A stretch of 64,000 bases of DNA from the NCBI RefSeq assembly GCF_944324505.1, contig NZ_CALUWO010000001.1:124001-188000 (forward strand), read 5' to 3'. The DNA is from an uncultured Desulfovibrio sp. (GTDB lineage Bacteria; Desulfobacterota; Desulfovibrionia; Desulfovibrionales; Desulfovibrionaceae). Under the pieces are notes generated by a model. The model was given only the letters and a program-made list of their open reading frames with translations. It was not told the DNA's origin and did not search any database. Below are positions 25,210 to 34,567 of the stretch, piece by piece (position 1 is the first letter of the stretch; each line of letters opens with the position of its first letter). A program made the position numbers and the translations under genes.

Positions 25210-25680
25210 CTCCGGGCAGCCACGTTTCCCCTCTCCCGCAAAAAAACGGACATTACCCGTGCGTTGCTGCCCATGGCTGCCCCGCTTGCCCGCATGCCGC
25301 TGCTGCCTGCGTCACCCACGGAACATCCGGCCGTGCGGCGCAGCCAGACACGCCGGCCCCCCTGTACGCCAAAAGGCCGGGAGTATGACTCCCGGCCTTT
25401 TCTCATTCGCCTTTCCTCTCATCCATCTATGCGTCACGACAGTCCAAGGGCCCCTGTCTGCGTCCCGCCGCCGGACGGCACCCGTGCCCGTTCTCCGTGT
25501 TTCGCGCTGCCTGCCGCATCCCGCGCCTCCCCAGGACAAAGCACGCGGGAAGACACCCGCGCAAGGCCCCGGCGTATCTCGTGAACGCTACGCACTCGGA
25601 GCACGGAAAAGCCGGAAAAACCAGCCTTCCCGCACGGCAGCACGTGTTTGTGAGCAGCTTGTGCATGCGCTCTGCGTCTA
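25210..25680. other. 471-bp region without a supported gene
   Basis: Between the tRNA-Leu terminator and the end of the convergent LuxR-type gene. Several GC-rich open frames exist on both strands but none has a start site, domain or normal composition. The only structure recognised is the hairpin at 25371-25401. No att-type repeat of the tRNA 3' end was seen. Confidence 0.5.
25371..25401. terminator. Bidirectional hairpin downstream of the LuxR-type gene
   Basis: AAAA, GGCCGGGAGT, 3-nt loop, ACTCCCGGCC, TTTT. The symmetrical A/T flanks allow function on both strands. It is 280 nt after the LuxR-type stop, which would leave a long 3' untranslated end, or it may end an unrecognised small RNA. 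Confidence 0.65.
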
Positions 25681-27138
25681 TCAGACATCCCGTCCCCGGC
25701 AAAGACGGCCTGGTAGAGCGCCGGTCCCCTGCTCGTCGGCAGAATGTTGAGCAGAACGCACGGAAAGGAGCAGCCAGGGCAGTTCATGCCGGCTGTTAAT
25801 ACCGGTGCGCCGCAGAATATTGCGAATGTGCGTTTTCAGCGTGGCAGGCGAAATGCTGAGATGCAGGCAGATGTCCGCATCACTGCGTTTATGGGCCAGC
25901 ATGGCGGCAATGAGGGCCTGTTGCGGCGTCAGGCCCAGCTGACGAAAAATCTGCCGGCAGGCTTCCAGGTCCTGCGGCACGGCATGTTCCCTGTCCTCTC
26001 CCTCCGCTTCCTTTTCCGGCATGTCCTGCCGGGCAGCGGCTGGCGTCTGCCACAGATATCCCCAAAGCACCACGCAGACCAGGGCCAGGACAGCCAGCAG
26101 CAGAAAAAGAACATTCACCTCCGTTCCCTGCATAAGACACTGCTCCACCAGCGGCTGCATCAGCTTGCCCAGCATGCCCCCCGTCAGGGCCGCTGCCGCG
26201 CCGAGCAGGGCAGGACGCGGCCAGCCGGGCAGGCGCCTTCCCAGGGGGGCCAGCAGCGAAAGCATCCAGATAAGCAGCAGGAAATAGGAGACATGCAGAC
26301 TTTGCAGCGACAGGGCTGGCGATTCCCTGTGGAACAGGGGCCAGGCCGTATAGGCCACCACGGCAAAGGGCAGCGTGGTAAGCAGCAGCGGGCCATTGCG
26401 CCATGCGGGCAGCAGCGCCAGCACCGGGGCCGCGGCCACCAGCAGGGAAACCGCGCACTCTCCCGCCGTCAGCTCCAGAAGGGGAGCAAAGGTTTCCCAC
26501 AGGGCGGCATATATCCCCATGCCCAGCCCGCTGATCACGCAGCAGAACAGGGCCAGCGCCAGCCAGCCATACCCCGCCGTGCCAGACGGGGGAGGGGCGC
26601 TTTCCGGCGGACAACCGACGGTGATGCCGGCCACCAGTGCCGCAGCGGCCCAGAGGCACAGCAGCGTCCCCGGCGCCACCTGCGGGATGCTGTTGACGAG
26701 CAGCCAGGCTCCCAGCATTCCCCCGCCCACAACGGCAGCACACAGCGGGGGCGACAGCTCCTTCAGCTCCCGTATCCGTCCCGCCAGGGCCAGCCCGCTT
26801 CCCGCCCCGGCCAGCAGACAACAGGGCCATATGCCGGCAGCGGCCACCGCCCCCGGCCACAGCAGAGGCACCAGCCCGGCCAGCATGCCCAGCGCCGGCA
26901 GCACACACATCAGCCCCGGAGCACACAGCCTGCCATACAGACGCCGGCAGCTTCCCAGCAGCACCAGCATGCCCGCTGCAAACGGCAACAGCCCCGCCAT
27001 CTGGCCGGCCGGTCTGTCCCGCATGTAGTCGGCAAAGCAGGTTTCTGCGCCAATCATGAGCCAGAACCAGACCGCCAGCGCCCCCCAGCGTACCATTACG
27101 GGCAGAATGCGAGGAAAAACGGATAGAGTACGTTGCAT
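25681..27138 (-). CDS. Membrane-embedded LuxR-type transcriptional regulator
   Basis: 485 residues. The N-terminal about 370 residues form roughly ten to twelve hydrophobic helices resembling a transporter-like sensor; a charged linker follows, and residues 401-460 are a LuxR HTH (LGLTPQQALIAAMLAHK, DADICLHLSISPATLKTHIRNIL). No receiver or autoinducer-binding domain is seen. Proteins of this design in anaerobes are thought to sense a ligand in the membrane domain and control a neighbouring gene. It is divergent from the TRAP transporter at 27396, its likely target. ATG 27138 is chosen; an in-frame TTG at 27186 is possible, and neither has a clear ribosome site. Confidence 0.85.
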   Translation of the reverse strand: MQRTLSVFPRILPVMVRWGALAVWFWLMIGAETCFADYMRDRPAGQMAGLLPFAAGMLVLLGSCRRLYGRLCAPGLMCVLPALGMLAGLVPLLWPGAVAAAGIWPCCLLAGAGSGLALAGRIRELKELSPPLCAAVVGGGMLGAWLLVNSIPQVAPGTLLCLWAAAALVAGITVGCPPESAPPPSGTAGYGWLALALFCCVISGLGMGIYAALWETFAPLLELTAGECAVSLLVAAAPVLALLPAWRNGPLLLTTLPFAVVAYTAWPLFHRESPALSLQSLHVSYFLLLIWMLSLLAPLGRRLPGWPRPALLGAAAALTGGMLGKLMQPLVEQCLMQGTEVNVLFLLLAVLALVCVVLWGYLWQTPAAARQDMPEKEAEGEDREHAVPQDLEACRQIFRQLGLTPQQALIAAMLAHKRSDADICLHLSISPATLKTHIRNILRRTGINSRHELPWLLLSVRSAQHSADEQGTGALPGRLCRGRDV

Positions 27139-27211
27139 GACGAAAATAATTTTTTTCAGGGTACGCGGACTTCCTTCCTTTTTCAAGCCGCACCGGCCGA
27201 ACGATATGAAG

Positions 27212-27242
27212 ACATATTATGTATTATTTCAAATTGTTACAA
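27212..27242. promoter_or_regulatory. Possible operator region between LuxR-type gene and TRAP operon
   Basis: An unusually A/T-rich stretch in a GC-rich genome with two short near-perfect palindromes: ACATATTATGT (27212-27222) and TTGTTACAA (27234-27242). It lies in the 257-bp divergent region and could hold the regulator's binding sites. No confident -35/-10 pair was identified. Confidence 0.35.
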
Positions 27243-27395
27243 ACAAATACCTCTTTGAGGTACGCCATACGAGGGCATCAGGCAGCCAGAAGAAACGCAA
27301 AATACTTCCCGGAGTGATGGCCTTTCCCCGGAAATTGTGCATATTTGAACAAACGTTTCCCTTCTTCCCGCAACAGGAAACCCCGGAGGAACATT

Positions 27396-28418
27396 ATGAA
27401 GAGGATTTTTGTTCTGACCATGGCGCTGGCCCTGCTCGGTCTGTGCACATTGGGGCATGCCAGCCCCGCACAGGCGGCTTATGACGGCCCCAAGCTGAAG
27501 TTCCGGGTGGCACATACCACGCCGCCCGGCAACCACATCACCCTGGCCTTTGAGAAGTTCAAGGAACTGGTGGAACAGAAGAGCGACGGCAAGATCAAGG
27601 TGCAGATCTTCCCCAATGCCATCCTGGGCAGCGACCGGGTGCTCATGGAAGGCGCCCAGAAGGGCAGCCTGGAAATGGCCGTCAGCTCCACGCCCAATAT
27701 GGCCAATTTTTCTCCGCTCTATCAGGTGTTTGACCTGCCCTACATCACCAGCCCCGACAAGCAGCAGCAGTTCTATGCCGCCATCGACAAGGGACCGCTG
27801 GCGGACTACTTCCACAAGGTGGCCAATGATATCGGCCTGGAACCCATCATGTATGCCGAATACGGCTACCGCAACTTTGTGAGCATCAAGCGCCCCATCC
27901 GCGGGGTTGCCGACCTGGCCGGCCTGAAGATGCGCACCACCGACTCCACGGTGGAAGTGGAAGTGGCCAAGATCCTCAAGATGAACCCCACCCCCGTGGC
28001 CTGGGGCGAAACCTACACCGCCCTGCAGCAGGGCACCGTGGACGGCGAGGGCAATACCTTCCCGCACATGTACGGCGCCAAGCATCACGAAGTGCTCAAG
28101 TATGCGGCCACCACCTATCATAACTACTGCATGCAGGTCATGATGGCCAACAAGAAGTGGTGGGACAAGCAGCCCGCTTCCGTGCAGAAGGTCATCCGTG
28201 AAGCGGCCGCCGAGGCTCTGCAGTATCAGCGCGATGTGCTCTATCCCAAGAACGAACGCGAAGCCCGCGAAGGCTTCCTCAAGGCAGGGATCACCATCGT
28301 TGACCTGACGGATGAACAGCTTGACGAGTTCCGCAAGGCCACGCGCCCCGTCTGGGACAAGTTCAAGAACGTTCTTCCTGACGACCTCGTGCAGATGGTG
28401 CTTGATACCCAGAAGTAG
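27396..28418 (+). CDS. TRAP transporter solute-binding protein (DctP family)
   Basis: 340 residues with a signal peptide (cleaved after ASPAQAA, about residue 28). The DctP core shows LKFRVAHTTPPGNHITLAF, then DLAGLKMRTTDS containing the conserved Arg that binds a carboxylate or sulfonate group (about 175), and ALQQGTVDGEGN (about 213-224). It delivers the solute to the membrane part encoded next. GGAGGA lies 5 nt before the ATG. Relatives carry C4-dicarboxylates, sugar acids, isethionate or similar; specificity cannot be read here. Confidence 0.93.
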   Translation: MKRIFVLTMALALLGLCTLGHASPAQAAYDGPKLKFRVAHTTPPGNHITLAFEKFKELVEQKSDGKIKVQIFPNAILGSDRVLMEGAQKGSLEMAVSSTPNMANFSPLYQVFDLPYITSPDKQQQFYAAIDKGPLADYFHKVANDIGLEPIMYAEYGYRNFVSIKRPIRGVADLAGLKMRTTDSTVEVEVAKILKMNPTPVAWGETYTALQQGTVDGEGNTFPHMYGAKHHEVLKYAATTYHNYCMQVMMANKKWWDKQPASVQKVIREAAAEALQYQRDVLYPKNEREAREGFLKAGITIVDLTDEQLDEFRKATRPVWDKFKNVLPDDLVQMVLDTQK

Positions 28419-28478
28419 TCTTCCCGGGTGCCGTCCGTTCCGGCGGACGGCACCCCGTGCTTGCAGAAGGATGTCGGT

Positions 28479-30404
28479 ATGTCCAGTGAAAAGCCCGGCC
28501 TGCTGCGCCGTCTTGACCAGAATCTCGAAAAGCCCTTTCTTGTCATCGGCCTTCTGCTGATGATCTTCATCATCTCCTATCAGACCATCTATCGCTACAG
28601 CGTTACCCACATCATCGCCGCGCTGGAAAATCCCGGCTTCTTCATGGGGCTGCTCGGCAACATTGTTGACCTTTCTTCCCTGCGGGAACATGCCGGTACC
28701 CTGATCGGGCGGGCCGTCTGGACCGAGGAAAGCGCCCGCTACATCTTCATCTGGATTTCCTATCTGGCCATACCGCTGGCCATCCGCCAGCGCAACAATA
28801 TCCGGGTGGACGTGCTGGTGGATCACCTGAACGACCGCCTGAAGGCCGCAAGCTGGATTGTGGTGGACCTGTGCCTGCTGCTGCTCAGCCTGTTCATGCT
28901 GCGCGAAGGCGCTTCCTATGTGCAGATGCAGATAGAGATGCCGCAGATAACGGCAGCCCTGCACCTGCCCTATTACATTCCCTATCTCATCCTGCCGGTG
29001 GGCTTCGGCCTTATGGCCCTGCGCGCCGTGCAGAACCTTGTACAGCAGATGCGCCTCTGCGGCCTGCTGGACAGTCTCTGCGCCGTGGGGCTGACCGTCC
29101 TGCTCTTTCTGCCGCCCATGCTCATGGAAGACGGCAATGCCATTGTGCTGCTGTTCGGCTATTTCATCATCCTGCTGGCCATCGGCGTGCCCATTGCCTT
29201 CAGCCTCGGTCTGGCCGGCCTCATGACCGTCGTGGGGGCCGATACCCTGCCGGCAGACTATCTGGCCTCCGTGGCCTTTACCTCCATCGACAATTTCCCC
29301 ATCATGGCCATCCCCTTCTTCATTGCGGCCGGGGTCTTCATGGGGGCTGGCGGCCTTTCGGAACGCCTGCTCAAGCTGGCGGATGCCCTGGTGGGCGGTC
29401 TTCCCGGCGGCATGGCTCTGGCCGCCATTGCCACGTGCATGTTCTTTGCCGCCATCAGCGGTTCCGGTCCGGCCACGGTGGCGGCCATCGGCACCCTGAC
29501 CATCCCGGCCATGGTGGCACGCGGCTATGACCGCCTCTTTGCCGCGGCCGTGGTGGCCGCAGCCGGTGCCATCGGCGTCATGATTCCGCCCAGCAATCCC
29601 TTTGTGGTCTATGGCATCGCCGGACAGGCCTCGGTGGGCAAGCTCTTTCTGGCGGGCATCGTTCCCGGCATCCTGACGGGTCTGGTGCTCATGCTGACCA
29701 CCTACTTCATCGCCCGCCGCCACGGCTGGCGCGGCGAGCGCAAGGAGCACTGGCTCCAGAATGTCCTGGCGGCCACCTGGCAGGCAAAGTGGGCACTGCT
29801 GGTACCTGTCATCGTGCTTGGCGGCATCTACGGCGGCATCATGACGCCCACGGAAGCAGCGGCCATTGCCGCCCTGTACGGGCTGCTCGTGGGCATCTTC
29901 GTCTACCGGGAACTGACCTTCAGCAGCATCTGCTCCTGCTGCCGCGAATCTGCCTCCACATCAGCGGTCATCATCGTGCTTATGGCCATGGCCAGCATTT
30001 TCGGCAACGTCATGACCCTGGAAAATGTTCCGGAGCGCATTGCCACGGCCATCATGGCCCTTACGCAGAACAAGCTGGCCATCCTGCTGCTGGTGAACCT
30101 GCTGCTGCTCTGGGTGGGCACCTTCATGGAAGCCCTGGCGGCCATTGTCATCCTGACGCCCATTCTGCTGCCGCTGGCACTCAAGGTGGGGGTGGATCCC
30201 ATTCACTTCGGCGTCATCATGGTGGTGAATCTGGCCATCGGCTTCGTGACGCCGCCTGTGGGCGTCAACCTCTTTGTGGCCTGCGGCATCACCGGGGAAA
30301 AGATTTCCCGGGTATCCCGTGCCGCCATTCCCTTCCTTGTGGCCATGCTGCTTGTCCTGCTGGCCATCACCTACATCCCGCAGATATCCCTCTGCCTGCT
30401 CTAG
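28479..30404 (+). CDS. TRAP transporter permease, DctQ-DctM fusion
   Basis: 641 residues. The small Q subunit (about 1-190, four helices, with RQRNNIRVDVLVDHL) is joined to the large M subunit (about 200-641) with NFPIMAIPFFIAAGVFMGAGG, ISGSGPATVAAIG, AAGAIGVMIPPSNPFVVYG and GFVTPPVGVNLFV. These are secondary transporters driven by Na+ gradients using the periplasmic protein. Fusions of Q and M are common. The start ATG at 28479 follows AAGGA; it lies 60 nt after dctP. The GlcG-like gene starts 9 nt downstream, so the three genes are one unit. Confidence 0.93.
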   Translation: MSSEKPGLLRRLDQNLEKPFLVIGLLLMIFIISYQTIYRYSVTHIIAALENPGFFMGLLGNIVDLSSLREHAGTLIGRAVWTEESARYIFIWISYLAIPLAIRQRNNIRVDVLVDHLNDRLKAASWIVVDLCLLLLSLFMLREGASYVQMQIEMPQITAALHLPYYIPYLILPVGFGLMALRAVQNLVQQMRLCGLLDSLCAVGLTVLLFLPPMLMEDGNAIVLLFGYFIILLAIGVPIAFSLGLAGLMTVVGADTLPADYLASVAFTSIDNFPIMAIPFFIAAGVFMGAGGLSERLLKLADALVGGLPGGMALAAIATCMFFAAISGSGPATVAAIGTLTIPAMVARGYDRLFAAAVVAAAGAIGVMIPPSNPFVVYGIAGQASVGKLFLAGIVPGILTGLVLMLTTYFIARRHGWRGERKEHWLQNVLAATWQAKWALLVPVIVLGGIYGGIMTPTEAAAIAALYGLLVGIFVYRELTFSSICSCCRESASTSAVIIVLMAMASIFGNVMTLENVPERIATAIMALTQNKLAILLLVNLLLLWVGTFMEALAAIVILTPILLPLALKVGVDPIHFGVIMVVNLAIGFVTPPVGVNLFVACGITGEKISRVSRAAIPFLVAMLLVLLAITYIPQISLCLL

Positions 30405-30413
30405 GATGCTGTC

Positions 30414-30857
30414 ATGCCTGCCCAATGCCCCTTCACCATGTCGGTCATTTTCCGCGCAATCTCCCGGCTTGAGGCAGAAGCCCGGCAGGATGGCCTGCCC
30501 CCTGTCTGCCTGGCTGTCTGCAATGCGCACGGGGAGCTGCTGCACTTCTCGCGCATGGACGGAGCGCCTGCGCGCGTCATTGCCATTGCCCAGGGCAAGG
30601 CCTATACGGCCGCACGCATGGGGACTCCCACGGCAGCCCTGGCCCGACGCCTGAAAGACGAGGAGCTGACGCTGGCGGACTTCTGCGATCCGGGCCTTAC
30701 GGCCATGCGCGGCGGGCTGCCCCTGTGCTGTGAGACGGGCGTGCAGCTGGCCGTGGGCGTCAGCGGACGCCGCACGGAAGATGACGAACGCCTGGCAGCA
30801 CGGCTTCTGGACATCCTGCGGGAAGAAGCGGCCCGCCACACAAACGCGAAAACATAG
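30414..30857 (+). CDS. GlcG/HbpS-family (DUF336) protein
   Basis: 147 residues of the GlcG/HbpS/PduO C-terminal fold: VCLAVCNAHGELLHFSRMDGA (shortened here to its central LAVCNAHGELLHFSRMDG), IAIAQGKAYTAARMG, and GGLPLCCETGVQLAVGVSG. Members bind haem or corrinoid or occur beside pathways for glycolate and diols; none of these is proven for this one. It follows the TRAP permease by 9 nt, so it probably helps use the transported compound. No signal peptide. Confidence 0.82.
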   Translation: MPAQCPFTMSVIFRAISRLEAEARQDGLPPVCLAVCNAHGELLHFSRMDGAPARVIAIAQGKAYTAARMGTPTAALARRLKDEELTLADFCDPGLTAMRGGLPLCCETGVQLAVGVSGRRTEDDERLAARLLDILREEAARHTNAKT

Positions 30858-30860
30858 CAA

Positions 30861-30895
30861 AACCGGCAGCAGGCCATGACGACCTGCTGCCGGTT
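30861..30895 (+). terminator. Hairpin ending the TRAP operon
   Basis: AACCGGCAGCAGG, 9-nt loop, CCTGCTGCCGGTT: a perfect 13-bp stem starting just after the stop codon. Only two T end the stem, so the release signal is weak. Confidence 0.65.
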
Positions 30896-31251
30896 CTGCC
30901 ATTGTGAAAAACCTGTTTCGTCCCGGCGCTGTTGGGCGGCCGCGACAGGAGGACAGCGCACGCAAGCCAGCCTCCCCGCACGCGGCAGCAGCGTCCCTCC
31001 CTTGCCGGACACCACACCCAGGTCCCGCACAACCGTCTTCTCCCGGCGAACTGCGCCGGGAACGGAAAAAGGCCGCGGCCTTCCCCCTGAAACGAGCTGT
31101 TATCCGCGCATCCCAAGGGCAGACGCACAGATGCGCGCCCTTCGCGAATCGCGGCATTTCTTCGCCGGCAACGTCGGCATGTCGCACCGTCGCTGCCCTG
31201 CCGGCACGCTGTACAAAAGCCCCGCCCTGCCGCAGGCAGACAAGCCTCCTT
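30896..31251. other. 356-bp region without a supported gene
   Basis: Between the TRAP operon and the convergent GGDEF-TPR gene. A 7-bp hairpin CCCGGCG/CGCCGGG at 31042-31060 is the only structure seen. Open frames on both strands lack starts and family resemblance. Confidence 0.5.
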
Positions 31252-33828
31252 TTAGGAACGCAAGGCGCGTGCTTCGGCCAGCCGGGCCTCATTTTCCCGC
31301 TTCTGGGCACGCAGGGCACGGGCCAGTACACACCAGCCCTCGGCCGTATCCCGCAGGCGCACGCTCTTGCGGGCCAGCAGTTCGGCCACGGCGGGGTCTT
31401 CATTGCCATCCAGATAGAGCTTGGCCATGAGCAGCATGGAGGAGGCATCCTCGGGATCGCGCAACAGGGCCTCGTGCAGCAGTTCCCGCGCCTCGCCGCC
31501 CCGCCGCTGGCGCACGGCAACGCGGGCCAGATAGCGCCGGGCCACGCTGGGACTGCCCGCACTGCTGCCGGCCGCCTGGCGGGCATCCTCGATGCGGGTG
31601 GCTTCTTCGTAGTGGCGGCGGGCCTCGGCGCGTCGCCCGCCCTCTTCGCACAGCTGCCCCAGGCGCAAATGGGCATACAGATGGTCCGGCACCGCAGCAA
31701 GGCACTGCCGATAATAGCGCGCAGCAGCCCGGCGCTCGCCCAGATGCTGGCAGACCGTTCCCAGATTGTAGCGCGTCTGGGCGGTCTGGGCCGCATCACG
31801 GCAGCGGCGCAAGGCTTCCAGAAAATGGCGCCGGGCCTCGTGGTGCCGCCCCATGGCGGCCATGCAGACCCCCAGGGAATTGCGGGCCAGCACGTTATTG
31901 TCATCGGCCAGCAGGGCCAGCTTGTACTCGTCCACAGCTCCGAACACATCCCCCAGGCTGTAGCGCCGATCGGCACTGATATTGAGGGCCAGGGAATTGC
32001 ACAGGCCCGCATGCGGGGACGGCAGCAGCAGCGAATAGTCCAGCGCCTTGAGGGCGCATTCCAGCATTTCCCCCTTGCGGAACTGGAGAAAAGGATAGGC
32101 CGCCAGACCGCAGGCCGCTCCCTGCCCGCCCTGCTCCAGCTCCTGACACAGGGCAGCGTAGGCCGGCAGCAGGGCAGCGGCCTCTGCCGCGGGATGGAAA
32201 AAGATGAGACTGTTACCCCCGTACAGGCCGGCCAGCACGGACGACGCCGCAACCTCGCCGAAGCGCGCCCTCCAGAGCTGCGCCGCATGCCCAAGATCAT
32301 TGCGCTGCCGGGCCGGATCCGCCATGTCGCCCACATCCAGCCGCAGCAGCGCCAGGGCAAACTGGGCACAGGCCTCCCGCTGCTGCGCAAACAGACGCAC
32401 AAAGTCCCCGTGCCCGTGGAAGCCGCGCAACGGCCCCCGTTCCAGCGGGACCGGTCTGTCGGCGCTGACCGCATCCCGTTCACCCGCTGGCGCAGGGCCG
32501 GAGATTTCCCCCGTCACAATCTGCCCAGAGGCTTCGCGGCCCTCTGCCGGGGCACCGTCGTCCCTGCCGGCCGGGGTATCCGTCTTCCCTGCCGGGGCAG
32601 TCACCTCCGCTGCCGCCGGTTCCTCAGGCGCCGCCAGCAGGGCATCGGTCATGGCCTCTTCGTCTCCCCAGTCCCGGCTGGCATCATCTCCCAGCAGCGA
32701 CAGGCGCTGCCCCGGCACAAGGGGGGAGGCGGCGTCAGCCAGATGCAGGGTTTCGGCCACAGCATCATGCTCCCGCACCTGCAACAGCACAATTTCGCCC
32801 CGGTAGCGGCTGCCGTCTGCCAGGCGTTCCCAGACGGCAAAACGCTGCCCTTCCCTGGCCTTGGCCCGTCTGCCCAGGCTGATGCGCACCCGGCCCTGAC
32901 GCTGCCCTTCCAGAATGACGCCCCCGTCCTGCAGGATGCGGGCAAAGGGCATGACCAGCGAGGCCTCACCGCTGCGCGCCGCCTCGCGGGAGGCCAGGCG
33001 GGCGCGTTCCATGAGACGCCGCGACTGTTCATACATGCTCAGGGAAAATTCCGGCCCCTCCATATCCTGCGGATAGATGGCATGCCCGGCGCACAGGCGC
33101 GGCCGCACCACCTGCCGCGACACACGATAGACCTGCTCCACCTGCTCCATGCGGTGCAGGGCGCTTTCCGCCACCTTCTGGCAGGCCTTGCGCCCGCTGA
33201 TGGCCGGCAGCAGCAGGGCCATGCCAAAACGGCCCACGCGGGCAGCCAGAACGTCGGAGGCCATGTCCTTCCGCAGCGCCTGCGCCACCCGGCACAGCAG
33301 GCGGTCCGTAAAGGTGAAGCCGTACAGATCGGCCAGTTCCCGGCCGTTGGTCATGCGCAGCATCACCAGCCCCATGCACAGGCGGTGCAGAGGGGCATTG
33401 CGGCTCTCCTCCGGCGCGGGATGGGTCAGCTGTTCCCGCACGCGGGCGGCCTCGCTCTCCATGCGGGCGTACAGGATGTCCTCCGTGGCCAGACCGGTCA
33501 CGGCATCGGTGCGCTGGGCCTTGATGCGCGCCAGCATGTCCAGGGTCAGCGCGGCCACGGCAGGCAGCAGCGGCAGAGCGCGCCGCGCCTCCCGCACCCG
33601 GACGCCATGCAGCATGGCCACGGCCAGCGCCTCCCCGTCCCGGAACAGGGGCAGCAGCAGACGATGCTCGCGGGCCAGCAGCTCCGGTTCCGGCGCCACC
33701 TCGCCGGTGGGAAAATACAGCGCATAGCCCGTGCAGGGCACAAAACGCCGCAACTCGGCAAAAAGCTGCGCATCCATTTCCACAAGGTCACTGCGGTGCA
33801 GTCTGGGCAGGGAGGAATCTTCGTTCAT
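31252..33828 (-). CDS. Large protein with two degenerate GGDEF-like domains and C-terminal TPRs
   Basis: 858 residues, no membrane segment. After an N-terminal GAF-like region (about 25-95), a first diguanylate-cyclase-like domain (about 105-280) begins with DAVTGLATEDIL but has GRFGM (199-203) at the GGDEF signature. A middle beta-rich part (285-380) and an acidic Ala/Pro-rich linker (400-460) lead to a second such domain (about 470-610) with YGGNS (536-540) instead of GGDEF. Residues 615-855 are TPR repeats. Both active sites are degenerate, so synthesis of cyclic di-GMP is unlikely; a signal-receiving scaffold is more probable. Single gene, convergent with the TRAP operon. Confidence 0.75.
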   Translation of the reverse strand: MNEDSSLPRLHRSDLVEMDAQLFAELRRFVPCTGYALYFPTGEVAPEPELLAREHRLLLPLFRDGEALAVAMLHGVRVREARRALPLLPAVAALTLDMLARIKAQRTDAVTGLATEDILYARMESEAARVREQLTHPAPEESRNAPLHRLCMGLVMLRMTNGRELADLYGFTFTDRLLCRVAQALRKDMASDVLAARVGRFGMALLLPAISGRKACQKVAESALHRMEQVEQVYRVSRQVVRPRLCAGHAIYPQDMEGPEFSLSMYEQSRRLMERARLASREAARSGEASLVMPFARILQDGGVILEGQRQGRVRISLGRRAKAREGQRFAVWERLADGSRYRGEIVLLQVREHDAVAETLHLADAASPLVPGQRLSLLGDDASRDWGDEEAMTDALLAAPEEPAAAEVTAPAGKTDTPAGRDDGAPAEGREASGQIVTGEISGPAPAGERDAVSADRPVPLERGPLRGFHGHGDFVRLFAQQREACAQFALALLRLDVGDMADPARQRNDLGHAAQLWRARFGEVAASSVLAGLYGGNSLIFFHPAAEAAALLPAYAALCQELEQGGQGAACGLAAYPFLQFRKGEMLECALKALDYSLLLPSPHAGLCNSLALNISADRRYSLGDVFGAVDEYKLALLADDNNVLARNSLGVCMAAMGRHHEARRHFLEALRRCRDAAQTAQTRYNLGTVCQHLGERRAAARYYRQCLAAVPDHLYAHLRLGQLCEEGGRRAEARRHYEEATRIEDARQAAGSSAGSPSVARRYLARVAVRQRRGGEARELLHEALLRDPEDASSMLLMAKLYLDGNEDPAVAELLARKSVRLRDTAEGWCVLARALRAQKRENEARLAEARALRS

Positions 33829-33943
33829 CCTTCCTCTATATTCTCCGCGCCGCCGGCTTGTCTAGAAAAAATCTACAAAAAAGCCTGCTTGCCCTCGAGG
33901 CGCAGGCAACGTATCGTGCGAAAAAAAAAGGAATGCCAGCGCT

Positions 33944-34567
33944 ATGCCCATCACTCGCTTTGCTCTCGGCCCTCTGGAAACGAACTGCTATATCGTGCAT
34001 GCCGGCAATCAGGCCATTGCCATCGACGTGGGCGGTGATCCCGCGCCCATGCTGGCGCACCTCACGGAACATCGGCTTACCCTGGCAGCCATCTGCCTGA
34101 CCCACCGGCACTTCGACCATGCCTACGGAGTGGCCCAGCTGGCACGTGTCACGGGCGCGCCGGTCTATGCCTCCCGTCACGAGGCCTGCCTGGAAAATAC
34201 GGAAGCCGTCAAGGGCGGTATCTGGGGCTTTCCTCCGGTACCGGACTACAGCTGCACCGACCTTCCCCCCGGACCGCAGACCCTGGGCGGCATGGATTTC
34301 GACATCCGCGAAACCCCGGGCCATACCCCCGGCGGCATTTCCCTCTACTACCCGGCGGAACATGCGGTCTTCACCGGTGATGCCCTGTTCTACCGCTCCA
34401 TCGGCCGGACGGACTTTCCCGGCGGGGATCAGGCCGCCCTGCTGCGCGGAATCCGCGAGCAGCTCTTCACCCTGCCTGACGAGACAAGCGTCTATCCGGG
34501 GCACGGGCCATCCACGACCATTGGCGACGAACGCCGGGAAAATCCCTTCTGCGGGGACCTGTGCTGA
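33944..34567 (+). CDS. Metallo-beta-lactamase-fold hydrolase (glyoxalase II-like)
   Basis: 207 residues. LTHRHFDHAYG (about 50-60) is the THxHxDH zinc motif; further ligands appear in TPGHTPGG (about 124), FTGDALF (about 144) and YPGHGP (about 185). Small proteins of this type hydrolyse thioesters such as S-lactoylglutathione analogues. The ATG at 33944 has AAGGA 11 nt upstream. First of three overlapping or nearly touching genes (next starts 7 nt before its stop). Substrate unknown. Confidence 0.87.
   Translation: MPITRFALGPLETNCYIVHAGNQAIAIDVGGDPAPMLAHLTEHRLTLAAICLTHRHFDHAYGVAQLARVTGAPVYASRHEACLENTEAVKGGIWGFPPVPDYSCTDLPPGPQTLGGMDFDIRETPGHTPGGISLYYPAEHAVFTGDALFYRSIGRTDFPGGDQAALLRGIREQLFTLPDETSVYPGHGPSTTIGDERRENPFCGDLC

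Noticed and set aside
25082-25680. tRNA-Leu as an integration site for a mobile element
   Set aside because: No integrase, no direct repeat of the tRNA 3' end and no foreign gene content downstream.
27237-29750. An 837-codon minus-strand frame opposite the TRAP genes
   Set aside because: The plus strand encodes clear DctP and DctQM; the minus frame is low in hydrophobic core pattern and His/Gly-rich.
30904-34038. A 1044-codon open frame on the plus strand
   Set aside because: Antisense shadow of the GGDEF-TPR gene; no motif and no ribosome site.
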